From positions 1 to 59,419 of the IMG/VR virus record IMGVR_UViG_3300030099_002167: 59,419 bases of DNA. One strand, written 5' to 3'. Made by a program: the position numbers and the translations under genes. The notes beneath the pieces were generated by a model. The model did no database searches. It was not told the origin of the DNA and saw only the letters and a program-made list of their open reading frames with translations. This document shows positions 44,064 through 54,416 of the stretch, piece by piece. Source of the DNA: a virus. The stretch's first letter is position 1. Each line of letters starts with the position of its first letter.

Positions 44064-44689
44064 TGAAATATAATAATTCTATACTAGAACAGACAGTAAA
44101 AAGTAAAGGCTATAAATGGTTTAGTAATGGAGACTACAATTTAAATATTGTAGGTATTAGAAACTCTGACACTAAAAATAAAGTAACTAATACTTTTGAC
44201 GATACGCTTACAGTTTCTTACAAAGTAGGAGGAAAATGGAAGTATTGTGAGTATGATTGTACAACAGATCCTGGTACGCATTGGGTAGAAAATATACTTA
44301 AGGCATCAGGAGTAGCAATACTTAAACCTGGTCAATATAGAGGATCTCATAAAATAGGGCTGCATCAAGGAAAATATGAAGCACTTAGACAGATGAAACC
44401 GATGCATGTCTATAGAGATAAGAATAAAGATGGTGTATATGATAAGAATGAAGACAATGTAGAAATTGGATTATTCGGAATAAATATACACAGAGCAACT
44501 AAACATGCAGGTAAAAAGTCTAAACAAGTAGACAAGTGGTCTGCAGGTTGTCAAGTAATAGCAGCTGCAGATGACTTTAAAAACCTTATGGAGTTAGCTA
44601 ATACAGCTAGAAATGTGTGGAGTAATAGTTTTACTTACACACTAATAGAATCAAAAGATATTAAAGTAAATAAAAAAAAGAGTGCATGA
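44063..44689 (+). CDS. endolysin candidate with L,D-transpeptidase-like HxnSxGC motif and EF-hand-like loop
   Basis: A 208-residue protein. The catalytic-looking part is GLFGINIHRA (H143) and, 17 residues on, WSAGCQVIA (S160, C163), the H-x(n)-S-x-G-C arrangement of YkuD-type L,D-transpeptidases and related peptidoglycan enzymes. Just before it a DKNKDGVYDKNED stretch (119-131) fits an EF-hand/dockerin calcium loop. No signal peptide, so it would need the holin encoded near the window's right end. The fold assignment is by motif only. The last residues are lysine-rich (KVNKKKSA). Confidence 0.6.
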   Translation: MKYNNSILEQTVKSKGYKWFSNGDYNLNIVGIRNSDTKNKVTNTFDDTLTVSYKVGGKWKYCEYDCTTDPGTHWVENILKASGVAILKPGQYRGSHKIGLHQGKYEALRQMKPMHVYRDKNKDGVYDKNEDNVEIGLFGINIHRATKHAGKKSKQVDKWSAGCQVIAAADDFKNLMELANTARNVWSNSFTYTLIESKDIKVNKKKSA

Positions 44690-44710
44690 AATAATTTAAA
44701 ACGATAAACA

Positions 44711-45739
44711 ATGACTTTAAACGAAATCGCATATAATATAGCTGATGCTTCTGGCAGAGGTACTAATGCGGCATACATAGAACGTTTGAAGTTTCAAATA
44801 AAGTATTATCGTGCACTGCTAATCCGAAGAGATCAAGAAAGAAATACTTATCTTCCTGACGCATTTATACAAACTATAGAAGTTCCAATATCTGCTGTAA
44901 CACTTACACCTGCAAATGCTACCGCATTAACAGGAGGAGATATAGATCCTACTACTTCTATTAATAATCAAGCTTTACATAAATCAGACTCTCAGTTACC
45001 AGAACCAGTAAGATTAAAAAGAGGAGTGCCTTTTTTTGAGGTAGCTTACTTTCAAAATAATTATACTGGTGCATTGTCTACAACTGCAGACGAGTTACTA
45101 GGATCTATTACTACAAATACAACAGATGCTACTGATGGTGTATATGGAAATGTCGGTACTGTTCCTCTTACTACAACTAGTGGATCAGGAACAGGTGCTA
45201 CAGCAACTGTAACAGTTAGTGGCAATGCAGTAACTGCTATTACTATAACTAATGGAGGGTCAGGCTACGCAGCATTAGATACTTTAACAATACCAAAAGC
45301 CACTATCGGTGGTACTGTAGATGTTATAATTACTATAAGACCTACTGGAGATATTGATGCAAGTCAAAAAACTGTAGATAAAATACCATTAATTCCTATA
45401 ACTCCTGGTAATCAAAACTATTCTTCGTTTACTAAGTATACAGCAAATGCTCCTAAATACTTTCATCAAAATAATAGAATATATACATTAAATATACCAA
45501 CCTCAGATTCTATTTTAGGATCTAGTTATGTATTGCCTAAGCTTTTTGTTAGAGCAATATTTGAAGACGTAGACTCTCTAAGAGGATTTACGTATCTAGG
45601 AGAACCATGTTATAATGATGATATGGAGTTTCCTTGTACTATGGATATGGTACAACAGATAACTCAATCTATATTATCTGGTGAATATAGAGTAGAAAAC
45701 CCGGTAAATGATAACGAAGAAGTACAACCAGATGAATAG
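44711..45739 (+). CDS. ring/tail connector protein with inserted Gly-rich domain
   Basis: A 342-residue protein. The ends (YIERLKFQIKYYRALLIRRD, then SSYVLPKLFVRAIFEDVDSL and FPCTMDMVQQITQSIL) resemble ring proteins of crAss-like phages. Residues about 115-215 are a foreign-looking Gly/Thr-rich strand block (SGTGATATVTVSGNAVTAIT, ITNGGSGYAALDTLTIP) which is a repeat type common in phage structural proteins. Its removal would leave a compact head-to-tail protein. Followed by a gene that starts inside its stop. Confidence 0.6.
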   Translation: MTLNEIAYNIADASGRGTNAAYIERLKFQIKYYRALLIRRDQERNTYLPDAFIQTIEVPISAVTLTPANATALTGGDIDPTTSINNQALHKSDSQLPEPVRLKRGVPFFEVAYFQNNYTGALSTTADELLGSITTNTTDATDGVYGNVGTVPLTTTSGSGTGATATVTVSGNAVTAITITNGGSGYAALDTLTIPKATIGGTVDVIITIRPTGDIDASQKTVDKIPLIPITPGNQNYSSFTKYTANAPKYFHQNNRIYTLNIPTSDSILGSSYVLPKLFVRAIFEDVDSLRGFTYLGEPCYNDDMEFPCTMDMVQQITQSILSGEYRVENPVNDNEEVQPDE

Positions 45740-46169
45740 ATACGGAGCAAAAGACATGTATAAGTTCTTTGTAAAAAAGAACCCAGATACAGATGTAACA
45801 TATACTCTATTTAAGTATATAATATCAAAGTTTAACAAAAAGATTGTTAACAAAGTATTAGATGGTAAAGAGTTTTATATGGGACATAGATTAGGTACAA
45901 TAAGTATACGTAGAATAGAAAGAAACTTTGATAAGAAAAGTGTAAATTACTTTGAGACTAAAAAACTCAAAGAACAAGGAATAGATAAAGTAGTGTATTA
46001 TACTGACGAACATTGGTTTCGCTGGTATTGGACTAAAGCAAAATGTCAAGTACCTAATAAAAGTGTGTATAAGTTTTCTCCTACTAGTGGACCTAATGGG
46101 ATAAAACGTGCACTGTCAAATAAGTTAAACCAGGATGAATTTGCATTCTTAAACTATGTAAAAAAATGA
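45732..46169 (+). CDS. conserved phage protein with Trp-rich WFRWYW motif, unknown function
   Basis: Start chosen at ATG 45732, which overlaps the previous stop (ATGAATAG) and gives 145 residues; an upstream ATG at 45708 would add 8. Key segments are FYMGHRLGTISIRRIERNFD, DEHWFRWYWTKAKCQVPNKS and PTSGPNGIKRALSNKL. I remember similar proteins in the tail module of Bacteroidetes phages, always without a known function. It overlaps the next ring-protein gene by four bases (ATGA). Confidence 0.65.
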   Translation: MNRYGAKDMYKFFVKKNPDTDVTYTLFKYIISKFNKKIVNKVLDGKEFYMGHRLGTISIRRIERNFDKKSVNYFETKKLKEQGIDKVVYYTDEHWFRWYWTKAKCQVPNKSVYKFSPTSGPNGIKRALSNKLNQDEFAFLNYVKK

Positions 46170-46960
46170 ATTATAAACACACAAGTGCAAAACATGTTAT
46201 CTCTAAAATATTTAGAGACCTAAGAATCAATGATGAAGGCTGGGTTCTAGATGCTATGGAGTGGATTGGAGAAGCTTTGGAGTTTATAGGACATGTATCT
46301 ACTACAGAAAGAAAAGCAACAGAACTAACAATAAGTAGTCATAAAGCTATATTACCTAATGATTTATTATGGATAAATCAAGTTGAATATAATGGATCTG
46401 CCTTAGCTTATGGTGGAGATACAGCTGGATATGATTTACCAAATGCACCAAGAACAACAAACATGACACCTAATGGTACAGACAGCTCTACCTTTACTTC
46501 TGCTTATACAACAGATGTAAACAATACAAGTAATAATCAAAGCGGTCTGACATTACGTAAAACACAAAATAGTCCTTATGGAGGAGATTATTATCTTATA
46601 AACAACGGGGCTATACAAACAAACTTTCCGGATGGTAAGCTAAAAATACATTACAGTGCCTATCCTACAGATAAAGAAGGATATCCTATGGTTCCTGATA
46701 ATGTATATGTTAAACAAGCATTAGAGTGGTATGTTCTTAGACAAATGCTGATGGGTGGATATAAACATCCTCAGTTTGACTGGGCTTTTGCTGATGCTAA
46801 ATGGGGTCAATACTGTGTCAGTGCTGGTAATGATCTTGCTTATCCATCAGTAGACAAAGTAGAAGCATTTAAAAATATGTGGTGCAGGTTAATACCTAAT
46901 ATTAATCATCATAGAGATTTCTTTATGGCAACACAAACTCAAGAACAAATACTTAAATAA
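46166..46960 (+). CDS. ring/tail tubular-type protein
   Basis: A 264-residue protein. An N-terminal DEGWVLDAMEWIGEALEFIG helix, then ILPNDLLWINQVEYNG, then LKIHYSAYPTDKEGYPMVPD, YVKQALEWYVLRQMLMGG and WAFADAKWGQYCVSAGND. This helix-strand-helix plan parallels head-completion proteins of the P22 gp4/T7 gp11 type as seen in crAss-like phages. It is immediately upstream of the 2484-residue muzzle-like protein in a TAATG overlap. Confidence 0.6.
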   Translation: MNYKHTSAKHVISKIFRDLRINDEGWVLDAMEWIGEALEFIGHVSTTERKATELTISSHKAILPNDLLWINQVEYNGSALAYGGDTAGYDLPNAPRTTNMTPNGTDSSTFTSAYTTDVNNTSNNQSGLTLRKTQNSPYGGDYYLINNGAIQTNFPDGKLKIHYSAYPTDKEGYPMVPDNVYVKQALEWYVLRQMLMGGYKHPQFDWAFADAKWGQYCVSAGNDLAYPSVDKVEAFKNMWCRLIPNINHHRDFFMATQTQEQILK

Positions 46961-49900
46961 TGAAACTAAGTAAAGGGCTTTATAAAGATACTGATCCTAT
47001 AGATCAGCTGTTGGGTACATATCCAAACGCTAGGAATATGATCATTAACAAAGTACAAGGAGCTCTTGTAAATGAACTGGGTTTTGACAAAGTGCATGAT
47101 TTAAATAAAAAGATAGTAGGATCTATTCCTATTATTAATGATGAAATCATACTATTTTCTAGAGATGATGATGATGCTACACAAACAACTAGTACTGCTT
47201 TAGCTAAAGTAACAATAACTTTTCCTAATACTATGTCGGGTACTCTTACTGTTGCATATATAAATAGTAATGGTACAGCACAGGAACAAGTAATAAATAT
47301 GCAAGAGACAATAGCTGAGGACTCTACTATTGCAAGTCATGATGTTACTATAAACGGAGGCTCGTTCATTCAATATAGTACTAATGCTGACTTAACTTTT
47401 ACTTTTAGTATTCCGCCTTCTACTGATAGTGATAATGTTGCATCTAATCTTACAATAACTCCTATACAACAAAGCACTGTAACTACTATAGCATATGAGT
47501 CAGAAATAGGAAGACTGTCAAAAGATGGAGTATATACTACTATATTAAAATCAGATTCACTTAAGTTTAGATCTGATTCTTTTATGAAAGGTATTTATGT
47601 TTTAAATTTTAATAAAGAAATTATAATTGCTTTTACAGATGATAAAACACAACCTAAAATACTTAATATAGATAAACTACCTTTTTCAGTTGATGCTAAT
47701 AAAAAAATAATAGATGAAAAGGAAATAGTATTAATGTACATATTCCCTGAGTATAAAAGACCTGTAGTTGTATATAAAGAAGTAGTAGATAACGGAGGAG
47801 CTTTAAAAACAGGTGCTTATTTTCTGTCTTTTGCTTATGAATTAGAAGATGGTAGTAGAACTAATTTTACTCCTTTAGATGGTCCTATAATAGTTACTAA
47901 TTCTACTTTAGAGTTAACAGGATCATACAGAAAAGATATGCAAAATAACTTTGAGTTAGTATCAATGTATGATGGAGCAGAACCAAATACTACAAGCTCT
48001 AAGTCTATACGATTTAAAGTAACTAATGTTGACTTAAGATATAAGTATTTACTTTTTGCAGTTTATAAAAAAATAGGAGGTAATACAACAAGTGAGTTAG
48101 TACAAAAAATAGAAATAGCTTCTGTATTAAACCTTTTAGATGGATCAGATGATGATATACCATCTAGTGGAGCTACTACTGTAAATACACCTGACTCTGA
48201 AGATACAGATGAAGGACTTACTATTACATATTCTGGAAGAGAAACAAGTATAGATCTTCTTCTAGAGGATATAAGTATAGGTAATGATACTTACTCTACT
48301 GCTAAAACAATTACATACTTTGACAGTAAACTATTTTTAGGTAACCTAACATCTCACGAAGATTTTAACTATCAACCTTTTGCCATGAATATACAATCAA
48401 CATGGACAAGAGATTATATAGATGTTAACTCTGTAAGAGGATCTTACAAAGATGAGTTAATGGTATATAATAAACGTGGGTTTAGACCTGATGAAGTTTA
48501 TGCTTTTTACATTGCATTCTTATATAATGATGGTACTTGGTCTGGTGCATACCACATACCGGGTAGAGATAAAGAAAAGGTTACAGTGTCGTTAGAAGAT
48601 GCTAATGGTAATTATTTATCACCTGTTACTGTAGATGAAGATATTAAACTAAAAGATATTGTACTAGGAGATGTAACAGAAGGGACAATTACAAGCACTG
48701 ATAGAATACAATATCAAGATATATTTCAACATGATTTAGGTATTAGCAAAAATATAAAATGGTTTCATACAAGAGAAACTGCTAGGATAGATGGTAAAAT
48801 GGGTTACTGGTCTAATGCAACAGAGTTATATCCTGGAGATCCTACCACTTTTGGATCTAGTGCAGGTACTCCTGTTAGACATCATAAGTTTCCTGGATAC
48901 GAAACAATGAATGGATTGAATACAACTTTTATTCAACAAGATGCTGATGGTAATAGTATACCTCCAGGTGGAACAGGAGTTGGACATTTAGTTGTTATTG
49001 CATACATGGATAGTTGTATGATGGATCTTAGACCTTCTATTGTAGGTGACGAAGAAGAATACATGAGTCAAGGAAGTAATGACTTAAGTAAAAGTACTGC
49101 TCACAATCACTTATATAATAGACAAAGAGTTTATCATCACTTGTATTTATATATTGCTTCTGGTAATGGACAAGCTGCTCCGGGATATTACTTCCTAGCT
49201 CAGTCTCTAGATCCTAGAGATTTTACAGATACAGGAGGAGCATTCTCTCATTATCTTACCGATCCTGTAATAGAAATATCAGGAGATCAAAGAAGGGGAG
49301 ACTGGCAACATAGTAATATACCTCCTCAAAATATTGTTGATGGTACTAATGCTATAAAAGATTTGTATCCTAACATGTTAACTCCTAGAAATACTGATAG
49401 ATTAGCAGATGGACTTGATTATGAGTATGAAGGAACTAAAATGAATAAAGATGGATGTGGATTCGAAAGAGATATCTTTGAACTCCCAATGAGAACAGAG
49501 CAGTCTTATGAATATATAAATGGAGGGGATGCTCAGTATTACGCATCTAATGTTTTTATGGGTCATTGGTATCACAAACACTGTAGAAATGGTAAGCTAT
49601 GTGGTCCAGGAACACCAAAAACACAAGCGTACGCACGTAGATGGGGAGAAGGAAAAAATGCAAAGTGCCCTAGAGCAAGAGGACCTTATAATTATTATGA
49701 ATGGAATCTACAACATTTAGATATAATACAAGGATCAGGTGATACAGGTGTAGGTAATTTTACAGTTATACCTAACTGGTGGTCTAGTACTAGTAATCAA
49801 GTAAGTGATTCTACTCTTAATGGTAATGGTATAAAAACAATTAGAAAAGACGTTGAGTATAACTTTTCTGCTTCTTTAGGTAATTATACACAGCCTAGTT

Positions 49901-52900
49901 TTATAACATCTCAACCTTATGGAGCTGTAGGTAACGGACAAGTAAAACAAACTAATTTTGCTAACGCAACTACTTCTGTTTCTACTAGTACTCTTGCTCC
50001 AGTAACTTTTGAGTCTTTTCACACAGGTCCTTCTGGTTTGGCTAATGCGGTTGCTCAGGCTCCGTTAACTGGTAATTCTCAATTTCCTACAACTAAAACA
50101 GGTAATACTCCTGATGGATTCTTTAGTAATAATAATTATACTTATACTGCAGTAGGTCCTCATACCTTATATATCAGTGGTAAGTTTGGATGTTTAGTAG
50201 AAAGCTCGTACACATCTGGAGACGAAAAGAAACCAAGACAGATTGTAATATCAGGTATAAGAAAACTTAGAAGAGGGGATCCTGACGATGAAACAACATG
50301 GGAAAGAACAGACGTATTTAAAAATACAGAGACGAACCAAGGAACACTAAAAGCATCTGGAGATAAAGTAGCTACTTCTACACTAGGAGGAAACTTTTTA
50401 TCAGAAGATGTAGAAAATGTATTTAGACCTGATGTCTTTGTTGCTATTACTTTAAATACAGGTGATATACTACAGTTTTATCATGAGACTACAGTTACAG
50501 GACTTGGTTCTGTATCTCATACTAATTCTACAACACCTACTAGAATAGCTTATGAATATGATTTACAGTTCTTAACTTATAAATATACATTCCCAGAACC
50601 TACATATAGTCCGTACTCTATGTATACAGCTGTACTAGGTATTAGATTTAATAATATAGAAATACCTAGAGAGTTAGCAAAAGATATACAAGGGTATCAA
50701 TTCTTCTATGCAGAAAGAGATGCAAAAAATACACAAACGTTTGATCAGTCAATTGCATTTCATGGAGCTCCTCATGCTTTATTCCCAGATGAAGAAGGAT
50801 CATACGCAGGTCACTTGATACCTATGGGCAATCTAAGATTAACAAGTACTAATGAATATGGAGATACAGGGTCTGGGTATACATCTTCAGACTGGAGTCA
50901 AGAGGGTCTTACAATGGATGGTAATGACTTTAGTAAACAACATAAAATAAATCCGTCATCATTTAGATTTCATGGATTTAATGTGTTAAACTTTAAACCA
51001 AATGTACAAGGAGCTTATATAAAAAGAGTAGCTGAGTTAGGATCTTGTGAGTATACGGATGTTAGATTAAATACTATTACAAACGCTAATCAATTAGATG
51101 CAGGTAAAGATACTGCTGATACAGCAACAGCAGCAGGTGGAGGTGATCCATTCTTTTTGAATTCTACAACTACAGGAAAAAATAATACTGTAGATACTAT
51201 ACTACAAGCAGGATATAATCAAATATGGAATAGATATGGTACTTCTACAACAGCACAAAGAAACCCAAGTTTTAGTTTAGCATCTAATCATTACTATAAA
51301 TTAAGACAGCTGCAAGATATAGGGTATGTTCCTGGAGATACAGTTGTTACTAAAAAGAGTGTTACTGTAAACAATACTTTTTCTGAAGAGTGTTTACATG
51401 CAACAATTGTACATTATGATAATGAAAATAACTGGAGTGAAATAAATCATCATACAGGATTCTTAAGTAGTAGTGTTGATAGTAATACTAATATTACTAC
51501 ATACACTGAACCTATGGGGTGGAGAAAAATAAAATCTAACTTTGAAACAGAAACTGGTAGTCAAATAGTAGACCAAATACAAGGACCTAAATATAACCTA
51601 GTTGATTTAAAATCATATAAGACTAATTTATATAATAGCTTTTATGATCAAAAGTTTATAGCAACTAAAAACTACTTTAAACTTACAGATAATCAAAAAT
51701 TAGAAATAGAAATAAATCAAAGTATAACCTTAGATACTGGACCTATATACGGTGGAGATACATTTACAGGAATGTACGGTGTAAGACTAACAGGACCTGC
51801 ATACTACTCTAAAGGTAAAGATGCAGAAATATGGTCTTCTTCTAATAAACTACACGGAGTTAAAAATATATTCTTCTTCCCTGTATATACTGCAGCTAAC
51901 GTAGCCTTACGACATGCTGCAACTGAAGTTTTTAAAGATAGTTATTATCCTAGATGTGGTGTAGGATCTTTAACAAATTCGGGAGAAACTACTACAATAA
52001 ATAGTAGACTAGATCAAAAGAAACAAGCACTCCATAACTATAGAGGAAGAAGTACAGATATAGATAATACAAATAGTATTACATATAATCAAGATTATAG
52101 TTCATTAAATAATTATAATGTATTAACTGCTTATGATAACAGAGACTTATTTTTAGGTAAGTTTCCTTATAGAATTATAAGAAGTCAGCCTTTTGCTCAA
52201 GAAGATAAAACAATGAGCTTAAAAGAGTTTAGATCAAATGACTTTTATGAAATGGTAAAAAACCGTGGTCACCTAGTTAACTTAGAAGGAATAGGAAAAG
52301 AGTTAATTATACATCACGAACATTCTATATTTAAAACTACAACTAAAGATGTTATAGCTACTAACACAGCTCAAGCAACTTTAGGTACTGGAGATATATT
52401 TCAGTTTGCTCCTACAGAGCTTATAACATCAGAAAACGGATATGCAGGTACACAGCATCTTTCTTCTATTCTTATAAGCAAGGCTGGATATAGCTTTGTG
52501 GATGAAGAACAAGGCAAAGTATTTTTAGTAAATAATAAATTACAAGAAATATCTTCTACTGGGTTAAGACAGTGGTTTAGAGATAATCTATCTTTCCAAA
52601 ACACTACAACTCCTAGTACAGACACTCCTTTTAATTTAGGAGGCTCTGGATATGTTACTGCATTTGACGAATTAAATAATAGAATATTACTAACTAAAAA
52701 AGATCTAAAACTAAATGTACCACTAGTAACTGATGTACAGGTTCCTACAACCTTCTTAGCAGTAGATCCTGCTTGTCAGTTAGACAGTGATGGTAATCCA
52801 ACTGGTTTTGTAATTTACCAAAACTTACAAGTATTAGATCAATACGGAGAGCTAATAGAAACTGTTCCTAACGTTAGCACTCATGAAGGCTATGTAGCTC

Positions 52901-54414
52901 CAAGCTTAGATCCTGTGTTGTGTCCTAGTAAGCCTACACTTTATCTAGAGTGGGTTGGTAGAAAAGGATCTAGAGTTAATAAGTTTGAAGGTGAAAAGGT
53001 TGTCTTAAAAGCAGTTGTTAGCGAACCACAAGACGGAGATCTAACAGTTACTGTTGCATACTCTGGTACTTATGATCAAGCAGGAATACCTGGAACTACA
53101 ATTGTTATACCTACAGGAGCAATAGAGGCTGAAATAGAAGGAGCAACTTTAACTATTGATCAAGTTATTGAACTTACACCGGATGAAACAATTATAGCTA
53201 CTGCTACTGCAGTTACTAAAGATGGAGGATTAGATGATAATAATAATCAAATAACAATACAAAATGCAGCTGATATTATAGGATCTGCTGTTACAGTAAA
53301 AGTATTAGATTGTCCTGTATTAGCTAATGATAGTGCTGCAGGTATTACTAATGGTGGTAGTACAGATATAGTATTATCTAACAATGATAGCTATGGATCT
53401 ATTGTCTCAGGAGTTGATGAGATATACAAGATAACAGGATTACCAGTAGATAGCAGTAATAATATAATAGGAACACTTACTGATAATAATAACAACAATG
53501 CTTCTTTAGTCGTAGGTAGTACTCTTACTAAGTCAACTTCTGGTACTAATGGACAAAGTCAACCAGGAACATACTCTGTTAAGTTTACACACAACAGTAC
53601 TGCAGCAACAACTGGATCATTTTCATATAGCGTATCTAAAGCTTCTTGTAGCACTACTGCAACTGTAGACTTAGGAGTTTTATCAGTAGATGAAAATACT
53701 TACATAGATATTTTCTTTGATGATTCAGGATCCATGGGTACTACAGAAGATGATTTAAATGCTATGAAGAATGCTCCTTATAGTAATCAACACGGACTTA
53801 GAAAACTATTACAAGACTTTTATGCTACAGGTCAAACAGAAGCTCAAGGAAATACAAATACAACAACTAATGGAAAAGATGCATATGATTCTAAAGTAAG
53901 AATAAGAGACTATTCAGATTTAAGTACTAACCCTGTAGAAAGAACTTGGCACTGTTTAAATAATGGAGGTGCAGGCTTTGGTACAGGAGCTAGTGATCCG
54001 TATCCATCTGCTTCAAAAGTAATTATGTTTGCATTTCAAGATGAAGCAAATGGTGTTTATCATCCGGCTTCAAACTTTAATACTACTTCTACTACTAGTC
54101 AGCATGACACAGATATCGGCAATCTAAAAACAACTATAACAAACTTAAATTCAAGCGATGCCGCTTTCTATAGAGCTAACGTATTCCAAGTAGCTACTTC
54201 TACAACTGGAGAAAACTTAGCATTTAAGCAGTATTTAACAGCAGTAAAAGATGGAACAGGAGTATACAATGCTGGAGGACTAAGCGGTGTAAGTAATGTA
54301 GGATTTACATTTGATGTAGTTCCTAATAATGATGGAGGTTCAGGTGCACCTAATACAGGATATTATAAAAACTTAATAAAAACCGCGATGGAAAATCTCG
54401 GATTTACATTTTAA
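46960..54414 (+). CDS. giant muzzle/tail-hub-like protein with C-terminal vWA domain (2484 aa)
   Basis: The protein starts KLSKGLYKDTDPIDQLLGTY without a signal peptide. Segments such as VYAFYIAFLYNDGTWSGAYH and GKFPYRIIRSQPFAQEDKTM resemble the muzzle proteins that form the tail end of crAss-like virions. After about residue 1990 come Calx-beta-like or Ig-like modules (VVLKAVVSEPQDGDLTVTVA). The last 240 residues hold a second vWA-type domain with MIDAS DDSGS starting at D2254 and a later SKVIMFAFQDE. The very large size and multi-domain tail suggest it forms the tail tip and contacts the cell. Homology to muzzle proteins is from memory. Confidence 0.7.
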   Translation: MKLSKGLYKDTDPIDQLLGTYPNARNMIINKVQGALVNELGFDKVHDLNKKIVGSIPIINDEIILFSRDDDDATQTTSTALAKVTITFPNTMSGTLTVAYINSNGTAQEQVINMQETIAEDSTIASHDVTINGGSFIQYSTNADLTFTFSIPPSTDSDNVASNLTITPIQQSTVTTIAYESEIGRLSKDGVYTTILKSDSLKFRSDSFMKGIYVLNFNKEIIIAFTDDKTQPKILNIDKLPFSVDANKKIIDEKEIVLMYIFPEYKRPVVVYKEVVDNGGALKTGAYFLSFAYELEDGSRTNFTPLDGPIIVTNSTLELTGSYRKDMQNNFELVSMYDGAEPNTTSSKSIRFKVTNVDLRYKYLLFAVYKKIGGNTTSELVQKIEIASVLNLLDGSDDDIPSSGATTVNTPDSEDTDEGLTITYSGRETSIDLLLEDISIGNDTYSTAKTITYFDSKLFLGNLTSHEDFNYQPFAMNIQSTWTRDYIDVNSVRGSYKDELMVYNKRGFRPDEVYAFYIAFLYNDGTWSGAYHIPGRDKEKVTVSLEDANGNYLSPVTVDEDIKLKDIVLGDVTEGTITSTDRIQYQDIFQHDLGISKNIKWFHTRETARIDGKMGYWSNATELYPGDPTTFGSSAGTPVRHHKFPGYETMNGLNTTFIQQDADGNSIPPGGTGVGHLVVIAYMDSCMMDLRPSIVGDEEEYMSQGSNDLSKSTAHNHLYNRQRVYHHLYLYIASGNGQAAPGYYFLAQSLDPRDFTDTGGAFSHYLTDPVIEISGDQRRGDWQHSNIPPQNIVDGTNAIKDLYPNMLTPRNTDRLADGLDYEYEGTKMNKDGCGFERDIFELPMRTEQSYEYINGGDAQYYASNVFMGHWYHKHCRNGKLCGPGTPKTQAYARRWGEGKNAKCPRARGPYNYYEWNLQHLDIIQGSGDTGVGNFTVIPNWWSSTSNQVSDSTLNGNGIKTIRKDVEYNFSASLGNYTQPSFITSQPYGAVGNGQVKQTNFANATTSVSTSTLAPVTFESFHTGPSGLANAVAQAPLTGNSQFPTTKTGNTPDGFFSNNNYTYTAVGPHTLYISGKFGCLVESSYTSGDEKKPRQIVISGIRKLRRGDPDDETTWERTDVFKNTETNQGTLKASGDKVATSTLGGNFLSEDVENVFRPDVFVAITLNTGDILQFYHETTVTGLGSVSHTNSTTPTRIAYEYDLQFLTYKYTFPEPTYSPYSMYTAVLGIRFNNIEIPRELAKDIQGYQFFYAERDAKNTQTFDQSIAFHGAPHALFPDEEGSYAGHLIPMGNLRLTSTNEYGDTGSGYTSSDWSQEGLTMDGNDFSKQHKINPSSFRFHGFNVLNFKPNVQGAYIKRVAELGSCEYTDVRLNTITNANQLDAGKDTADTATAAGGGDPFFLNSTTTGKNNTVDTILQAGYNQIWNRYGTSTTAQRNPSFSLASNHYYKLRQLQDIGYVPGDTVVTKKSVTVNNTFSEECLHATIVHYDNENNWSEINHHTGFLSSSVDSNTNITTYTEPMGWRKIKSNFETETGSQIVDQIQGPKYNLVDLKSYKTNLYNSFYDQKFIATKNYFKLTDNQKLEIEINQSITLDTGPIYGGDTFTGMYGVRLTGPAYYSKGKDAEIWSSSNKLHGVKNIFFFPVYTAANVALRHAATEVFKDSYYPRCGVGSLTNSGETTTINSRLDQKKQALHNYRGRSTDIDNTNSITYNQDYSSLNNYNVLTAYDNRDLFLGKFPYRIIRSQPFAQEDKTMSLKEFRSNDFYEMVKNRGHLVNLEGIGKELIIHHEHSIFKTTTKDVIATNTAQATLGTGDIFQFAPTELITSENGYAGTQHLSSILISKAGYSFVDEEQGKVFLVNNKLQEISSTGLRQWFRDNLSFQNTTTPSTDTPFNLGGSGYVTAFDELNNRILLTKKDLKLNVPLVTDVQVPTTFLAVDPACQLDSDGNPTGFVIYQNLQVLDQYGELIETVPNVSTHEGYVAPSLDPVLCPSKPTLYLEWVGRKGSRVNKFEGEKVVLKAVVSEPQDGDLTVTVAYSGTYDQAGIPGTTIVIPTGAIEAEIEGATLTIDQVIELTPDETIIATATAVTKDGGLDDNNNQITIQNAADIIGSAVTVKVLDCPVLANDSAAGITNGGSTDIVLSNNDSYGSIVSGVDEIYKITGLPVDSSNNIIGTLTDNNNNNASLVVGSTLTKSTSGTNGQSQPGTYSVKFTHNSTAATTGSFSYSVSKASCSTTATVDLGVLSVDENTYIDIFFDDSGSMGTTEDDLNAMKNAPYSNQHGLRKLLQDFYATGQTEAQGNTNTTTNGKDAYDSKVRIRDYSDLSTNPVERTWHCLNNGGAGFGTGASDPYPSASKVIMFAFQDEANGVYHPASNFNTTSTTSQHDTDIGNLKTTITNLNSSDAAFYRANVFQVATSTTGENLAFKQYLTAVKDGTGVYNAGGLSGVSNVGFTFDVVPNNDGGSGAPNTGYYKNLIKTAMENLGFTF

Positions 54415-54416
54415 TT

